Assembly: GCA_910592205.1 (NCBI GenBank)
Contig: CAJVPJ010000403.1
Span: forward strand, 1 to 26,201
DNA: 26,201 bases
Origin: Paraglomus occultum
Lineage: Eukaryota > Glomeromycota > Glomeromycetes > Paraglomerales > Paraglomeraceae
Direction of reading: 5' to 3'
How positions within the stretch are numbered: the first letter of the stretch is position 1; each line of letters starts with the position of its first letter. Shown piece after piece: positions 20,041-26,201 of the stretch. Both the position numbers and the translations under genes were made by a program. Below the pieces are notes generated by a model, which was not told the DNA's origin, searched no databases, and was given only the letters and a program-made list of their open reading frames with translations.

Positions 20041-22805
20041 CAAATAGCCGAAATGACTTTTTGCAAATCTTTAATATCAAAAACAATTACAATTTAGTCG
20101 ATGCCCGAGATTTGCGACTGTAAATATAAATAGAATCGCACAATTCATGTGAAGTCCGAATTCTGCGAAGTGACTTTAGGACAAGAACCATAAAATCTCG
20201 TTATAAGCAAATAAAATTTCGAATTCTTACGAGAACAGGGGTTTATTTTTGCAATTCGGATATTACCAAATGGGGTAGCACAATCCGATAGCAGTAGTAC
20301 GAATCAACCATTCGTGGTTTCCCCCCTAAATCCGAGTCGCCTTTTTTGCTTTCACGCATGTTTCTGTCATATGCATGCGTCAAATGCAGGATTGCACTTA
20401 TTTATCAGATTAAACGGGTGTCTAAATGAACAGAACCACAGAATAATGTTTTTAGTTTCAGTTATATTTTGATTTTCAACAGAAATTACAATTCGATTAC
20501 CAATTAAGCCTCTCTTTTACAAATTTTGCTAAAGTACAAAAATCTGACAATACCGCTGACGACACTAACTCTAACATTGCGAATCATGCATCAGTTGTCT
20601 ATCATGTACATTTTTTGTTCCAACTGCGTGCTTTGCCCGTAAAAAGACTTCAGTTCATTATCATCTGAAATCTGTTTCTTTATCTCGATCCAATAAATTA
20701 CATTTCGTTAATAACATTAGACGGCCGTCCGAGTCTTAAAATAAGGGCTGAAATATTTAGGAATAAAACGCCAGCCTTCTAATTTCCTCATTGCAGCATA
20801 CGTTTTTGTGTGTTGTCATAAGCCTTGAACATGACATCATTTTTTTTTTATCAAGTGCGCCAACATGAGTGAGGTGTTTCTGTTATTTACAAGAAGCCAT
20901 GATTTCAAAAGACGTAATGCTGGATATGATAAGTATCATAATAATTTGTACAGTTATGCAAGTACTGTAGTAGTATTCTTTAAATATTGAATAATTTCTT
21001 GGCCAACTTTAACAACTTAAAATTATATTATACTATATTATATTATATTATCAAGATTTCTCTTTGCACCTAACCATTCGTTTTGTGCATGAGAATGTAT
21101 AGCTTTGTACTACCCGGTCAAACTGCGATTACGAAGACTAGGCGGCTTCAATGTTTAGCATCATTGGTTTAACTGATATTCGAAACCATAACTCATCAAA
21201 GTTAACTCGAGCAACAGGAGAGTCGATTCACCATTGACAGGATTCCTCCATCTTTCATATCCTTGTTGCTACCAAAGTTATCGGTCAGACTAGGGAGAAA
21301 TTCAATACATAATGTAGATCAATGATAGCGTGTTCGACTTGTTCGTATCGATATATACTGAATGTCTTAGTACTCATATAACAGGTATATTTACATGTAT
21401 TTCATGTTGGTGTAGTGCATTCTTATACCTTATTTAGTGCCCGATTTATGTACGTTATAGTTGCATCGACAAAACTCAGTATTATTTAACTCGGGTTATT
21501 CCTATATTCGTTTCTGAATATAAAGGACGTTATTTTTCTTTCTCCTGGATGATATATTGTTCAAGTCCCAACCTGAACGGGTTTAGTTTATGTAATAAAA
21601 ATAGGAAGGATCTGTAATTAAAAGGTCACGGTTCCTGTGGCACTGACGTAGAGAACCCGATTCATGTTAAATTCCTGATCTGGAGCCTAATATCGTACGT
21701 GGTAAAGTCGGGAATCCAAAGATGGGGACTATTAACTAAACATGCATCAATGAGATAATACTTATTTTGATTATCGTATTGTGATAATAAAAAATTTTTT
21801 TTTCGGATAACGGATGAGGTATTCGTCGGCAATCATTTATTAATAAGTAAGATTTTATGCAACGATGTCTTCTAATTGCATTGTTCGTTACTCTTGAAAA
21901 GGTATATCGTCAACAAGACCTATACTGTTGATATTATTATAAATACTTAGCCAAACAATTTACGATGTCTTTCTTAAGTAAATATCAAAGTGGAATTTTA
22001 ATCAATATCAGCATGGTTTTTGTTGCTAATGACATATTTAATTCTTAATCGTAATAAAATAAATGTGGTTTATTAATAATTGAATTAATAAAAGCGTCAC
22101 AACTTGAAAATGCACTTTATTTAATTTGTTACCATAAAATAAAAAATCGAGTTAATTATTTTATTCCTACGTTCTATAAAGCGTTATATGCACCCATGTT
22201 GTATATCACAAAAAGGATGGACATTTCCTAGAATTTATACTTCATTATCGCACGCATTTAAACATGCCTACTTTCTTGCCCTAGCCTTAAAGTTGCAAAC
22301 ATCACGCATTTAACTATTGTTCCAATGGAAATAAACGGGTCAAAACGTGCTGTTAGAGAGCGCTTGGTTTTGTTATCGATATGTGTATTATTTGGTAAAT
22401 AAAAAATTTTTAAATTATAGTGCAATAAGTTTATTCTATAATAATAACTGCACACTCAATTTTTTTTACATGTAAATATCCCCCCCTTAAAATGTTCGAT
22501 ATGATGGATAAACCAAAATAGTTAACTTCCATGAATTGGCTTAACCTAAATGACGACTATGATCTTTAACCTTCATAATAATAACGGTTTATGATTGATG
22601 TAAAATAATATATTTAGTAGTAACACAATTTAGTATTAAACATGTTGCACAAATTTCAATAAAGCACATACGCCAACATTTTTTTAACATGTCATACAAT
22701 GCTTATTTGGGTTTATTAGGAAGTTGGAGCTAGCCGGTAAACGCAGACATTCTTGTCATTTGGCTTCAGCTTAGCTATGTTTCATTAATTGTGATTGGTA
22801 AAAAA
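20041..22805. other. Long gene-poor tract
   Basis: No confident gene, tRNA or transposase was seen in this 2.8-kb AT-rich stretch. Minor items are an imperfect TATTA microsatellite (21021-21051), a 7-bp-stem hairpin acgcatg/catgcgt (20354-20380) and a second occurrence of the palindrome gacggccgtc (20720-20729), also seen at 805-814. Confidence 0.5.
21021..21051. repeat. Imperfect TATTA microsatellite
   Basis: aattatattatactatatta followed by two more tatta units; pure A/T except one C. Confidence 0.8.
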
Positions 22806-22848
22806 GGGGTTGGGGCCTCGGGGGGTGTCCTTTTAGCCCAGCCCCAAA
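22806..22848. repeat. G-rich hairpin
   Basis: ttggggc (22810-22816) pairs exactly with gccccaa (22841-22847) around a loop that contains a run of six G. Three G runs of four or more in 20 bases are unusual in this AT-rich setting and could also form a G-quadruplex. No adjacent gene gives it a role. Confidence 0.45.
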
Positions 22849-24081
22849 CCTACATTAAAGACATTCCTCTAACTTTTATCGAGGTTAGCTGCCCTCGCCC
22901 CCACACTGTTTAATATTCTCGATGTTGTTTACTTAATACATGCAGAACTGCTAGTTATACAACCATTAATAATAATAAGGGGAACTTTCTTCATTTAAGA
23001 TTTGTGCGTTCGATAGGGTAGCCAAACTCTATCATCAGAAAGTATACATTCTGGGAGTTTTGACCCATTTCAAGATTGCCACATATTTTTTCGACATTAT
23101 CACATCATATAGTTTTCATTTGACAAATCCCGAAGCGGTTCAAATCCAAAACATGGTCGTAACAATTAATAAATGTCCGTCACGATTCTGTACAGCTAAG
23201 GTTAAGGCACCTTGTTCGGTTTTGATCCGACACCTTACTTGAAGATGATCGATCGACAAGATACAGTACATGTATGTGGATACAATATAGCATACGCAAC
23301 AAACAGATAAATTAATAGTCGAATTAATCTTGCGAATCCGATATAATATGCTAAGGACAAACCACTAGAATATGTTCAAATCGTGTCTACATAATGCCTG
23401 TTAATTGAATCATGGGTTCATTTTGTAAATGGTCATTTAAGAAACCTCGCGCCATAAAGCAGAGTGTTTCTTTAACTAGTCATTCGACTAACTTGTGATC
23501 TATTGAGTAAATGCGGGATATGCAATGTGATTACAAGTCGAATCTATTCGAGGTAAAGATAATGAGAAATAAAGAATTCGATTTTTCATCCGTTATCGAT
23601 AATTCTCACTTTGCGCAGAATCAATCAAATTTTGGACATGAATTCCTTCGTTGATTATAGCTCGCAATCAGAAGGCACCCGTTATATGGGGCGTGCTGCA
23701 AAGTGATCATGTGAGTCACTTGTCGTGCTAAAGGTAAAAAAACGAATCGAAAAGAAATCGAAAAGTGCGTCAAGGCAAAAACAGATAAATTGATGACTGT
23801 TCGTAGCGCACAGTTTTATCGATTTCATCTAGTATTACGGGGCAAGAATCAGCTTTTCTTTCTTCTTTTAAAAAAGTGTGTACTTTTCCATTGATGAATC
23901 GTTGGTCTTTCTTTGCTTTAATTTATTCCAACTTAGCAAGAGTTCTCAATGAATGAGAAAGACCCTTTTCACTATTCGTTGACGAAGCCGATATAGCCGT
24001 TATCAAACAGAAAGTTACTTGTTCTGATTTGCTTTCCTAGGATACGGGCAAAGCCTCGATTTGGAACCATGTCCAGCAACA
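22849..24081. other. Intergenic, no feature seen
   Basis: Small ORFs here (for example 23060-23242) are of chance length and lack recognisable motifs. A B-box-like ggttcaaatcc at 23138-23148 has no matching A box and no cloverleaf, so it is not a tRNA. Confidence 0.5.
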
Positions 24082-24106
24082 ATGTAACTATCCAGGATAG
24101 TTACAT
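24082..24106. repeat. 25-bp perfect palindrome
   Basis: atgtaactatcc, one central A, then ggatagttacat: twelve perfectly paired bases with a single-base centre. It could be a cruciform-forming site, a dyad binding site or the scar of a palindromic insertion. There is no gene within 100 bases to tie it to. Confidence 0.9.
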
Positions 24107-24674
24107 AAATCCGGAATAAATATACACACTCCTTGTTAGTAAAGCTCTAAATAATGCCTTTTTCGCACCGCTTTTTTCGTTGCGGGTCGGGTCTGCTTAT
24201 CGCCCCACATTCTTATTTGGCACAACGTAGAAATTTATTCAACGAGCCTGACCTACGTTTCGTTTTACTTTCTTGCCACTGTCCTAATGCTTCGTTCAAT
24301 TTTTATTACGTCATTCTTGTCCCCTTCGTCTTCTACCATTATAGCTGCAACTGCTGATAAGTGATGTGATGATTAGTGTTATGAATTTATCGAAAGAACG
24401 AACATACAACGCAATAACAAATCTAAATAACAATTCACGATATAACCTAGAAAGAAAATTAACAAATCTGTTTCTTTGTTATTGTCACAAATTTTCCAAG
24501 ATTTTTTATGCGCCGTTCGAGTAAAATACAATAATTTTGGGTTCGCTGTACTTTAAATATTACAAATTGATACAATTCCTGACTATTGAAACTTGTTCTG
24601 AGAAGCAAGGATAGGAAATAGGAACACTAGAATAAATCACTGGAGAGCAGCCGTTTGATCGTTTCAAGTCGGTT
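24107..24674. other. Intergenic, no feature seen
   Basis: Only a chance-length forward frame (24154-24357, cysteine- and phenylalanine-rich) is present, with no recognised motif. Confidence 0.45.
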
Positions 24675-24935
24675 ATGGTGTATGTGTTTCACCCACTTTT
24701 TTCACTATTAAATTACAATCGATCGAGTTCCGAAAGCGCAATCTGTCCTATTAAATCAGTAAAAAGCCGCCAAAACTTTCACTTATTGCTCTTTTTAATC
24801 ACTCTTATAGCTGGTATTCATGCAGCAATAAAATACACTATCAATTCCACTTCTGCTTGTCCAAGCGATAAATGCATCAAAGCAACAAGACGTGAAACTT
24901 ATCAAACAAAACGCATTTATGGAAATATTACTTGA
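24675..24935 (+). CDS. Doubtful small ORF with an internal signal-like hydrophobic segment
   Basis: The 86-codon frame encodes a segment with a basic lead and a hydrophobic core ending AGIHA (NFHLLLFLITLIAGIHA), as in secretory signals. The segment sits at about residues 34-50 rather than at the N-terminus, and no ATG lies just before it. A lysine/arginine-rich tail with two cysteines follows. The length is within chance expectation. Confidence 0.12.
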   Translation: MVYVFHPLFSLLNYNRSSSESAICPIKSVKSRQNFHLLLFLITLIAGIHAAIKYTINSTSACPSDKCIKATRRETYQTKRIYGNIT

Positions 24936-25046
24936 TAAAATTCTGAGCTGGACTCAGACTTGCTTTATAAAACGCGCAAAAAAGAAAAAACATTTTACTT
25001 CTATTCTAAAAGGTTAATTCTCGAGAAAAACGATCAAAATTAAAAA

Positions 25047-25358
25047 ATGGATGGATATAAAGGAAGGAGAATAAAGAAGACATCGACAAATGTAACAGTC
25101 GTTCACTTTCGAAAAACACGCAATAAGAGAGGTATGCAGGTTTCGAAAATCAATCGCAGGAACAACTGTCGGACAATCTGCAGAGACATAAACGCGCACA
25201 CCCGCCCTTTACGTACTTCTCATAGTCTCACAACAAAACATAGGCCTCATTTGAATTCGTCAAATTTGCTCTTCAACATGGGAGAGATATGCCAGTGCCA
25301 TGAAAAGAATAAAAAGTTTATGACGAGCACCTCAAAACGCAACAAGATAAGCAATTGA
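25047..25358 (+). CDS. Doubtful basic ORF, 103 codons
   Basis: An ATG in an A-rich context (aaaaaatggatgg) opens a frame whose product is very rich in K, R, N, T and S, with scattered cysteines. No domain is recognised. The composition follows the A-rich DNA, and a minus-strand frame overlaps it. It may be a chance ORF. Confidence 0.15.
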   Translation: MDGYKGRRIKKTSTNVTVVHFRKTRNKRGMQVSKINRRNNCRTICRDINAHTRPLRTSHSLTTKHRPHLNSSNLLFNMGEICQCHEKNKKFMTSTSKRNKISN

Positions 25359-25721
25359 TAAATACGCATTTAGTTAGAAAGTTATCAATGGAGGCAGTTA
25401 ATTGGGACAGAGCTAAACATGGCTAAGCCAGATTGTATGACACTTTTACTATTCGATACAATTAGGTGCTCTATTCGCATCAGTTATAGACGCCCCTTAA
25501 TCTCGTCTTAAGAAGAAATCTCGCGTTAATAAAAGAACACTAAATTGCTGAGATCGCAATACATCTCTTTGCCAGAAGACCTATTTGAATATGCTGGGAA
25601 TTGGTCGAGCTCATTTTGAAAATGTCAGGAATTATTTGCTAAATAATGGTTTTTTCTCACGGCTCCATGGTAATGTAAAACGAATGCCTAAGTGAAAAAC
25701 TAAGATGGTCATCGATATTAG

Positions 25722-25930
25722 CGTGGCTACCGCAGTCAAGAATTATTTGTTAAAGTACATGGGTTACCTAGTCCAGTCAGAAACGTTAATCGCGTGACCC
25801 AATCAATTATCTTTTTACCAGCGGAAATGAGCTACAAGTCCGTTCACTGGGACTTTTTAACTGGCCTAGAAGAAGATAGCACTCTGTGCGCACTCAAATA
25901 TGATGCGTTTCGTAACTGTGGCATTAGCTA
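25722..25930 (+). CDS. Coding-like stretch, possible exons of an unidentified gene
   Basis: One forward frame is open for about 68 codons (ending TAA near 25931) and contains MSYKSVHWDFLTGLEEDSTL and CALKYDAFRNCGIS. A second frame starting with ATG at 25706 reads MVIDISVATAVKNYLL up to a GTACAT donor at 25755. A 67-nt intron to the CAG at 25819-25821 would have the local size, but it joins in a frame that soon stops. Neither reading is recognised. It lies about 200 bp left of a Tc1-type end. Confidence 0.15.
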
Positions 25931-26126
25931 ACCCCGCATATCCAAATTATGAGTCCCCGAACTGATTTATGCGACAACCAACCTAATACTAACCTATACT
26001 GGCAATGAACAAAACATTTAGAGAATCAATCGTCACTCGTTAATCTTATCCTTGCTGTTTTTAATCTTTCAACTAATATTGCTAGCCTTTTCCACTTTTA
26101 GAACAAAAGAAAACTAAAATAATGTA

Positions 26127-26201
26127 CAGTGTGGGACAAAAAATCCTGCCCTCGGTAAAATTACAATAACTTTACAACCAACAATTGAATTGAGACTCAA
26201 A
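26127..26201. mobile_element. Left end of a Tc1/mariner-type element, cut by the window edge
   Basis: TA (26125-26126) followed by CAGTGTGGGACAAAAAATCC has the form of a Tc1/mariner terminal inverted repeat: TA target dinucleotide, CAGTG start, then an A-rich GGGACAAAAAA segment typical of the superfamily. The transposase and right end would lie beyond the window. If intact, the element would be a recent insertion, but this cannot be judged here. Confidence 0.5.

Noticed and set aside
23138-23148. tRNA B-box-like ggttcaaatcc
   Set aside because: No A box at a suitable distance and no acceptor-stem pairing.

Overview
The window is eukaryotic nuclear DNA. It is AT-rich, uses the standard code, and contains multi-exon genes with short GT-AG introns separated by long gene-poor tracts carrying transposon traces. 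The introns of the main gene are 68-96 nt, and one carries a yeast-like branch site (TACTAATC). A trihelix (Myb/SANT-like) transcription factor and a Tc1/mariner-type end are also present. Together these suggest a large-genome, early-diverging fungus (Mucoromycota or Zoopagomycota type). That placement is inference, and no rRNA or marker gene is present to fix it.

Layout. Bases 1-390 are the end of a 69-bp (23-codon) tandem repeat whose forward frame stays open and runs off the left edge. Bases 391-4260 hold no gene I can name. They contain a small dispersed repeat (852-999), a CCAAT-rich inverted repeat (2336-2465), a possible tiny spliced ORF (2072-2235) and a long coding-like minus-strand frame (3476-3678). 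At 4261-4715 (minus) a two-exon model gives a 130-residue, probably secreted protein. It is divergently arranged with the main gene.

The core is 5311-15471 (plus), a ten-exon gene for a 3156-residue homologue of SZT2, the large scaffold of the KICSTOR complex that places GATOR1 on lysosomes and so couples amino-acid supply to TORC1. All nine introns join in phase, and conserved SZT2 blocks run from the N- to the C-terminus. The protein carries a three-fold repeat of a 25-28-residue segment and a pair of RRNSV phosphosite-like motifs.

Between 15697 and 16750 lies a decayed DNA-transposon-like stretch. At 17580-19060 (minus) a three-exon gene encodes a 339-residue trihelix DNA-binding protein, convergent with SZT2. 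From 19321 to the right edge the DNA is mostly non-coding, with degenerate direct repeats, an AT microsatellite, a G-rich hairpin, a 25-bp perfect palindrome, a few doubtful small ORFs, and the start of a Tc1/mariner-type element at 26127 that continues beyond the window.

The two confident genes are a nutrient-sensing scaffold and a transcription factor. Nothing here shows that they work together.
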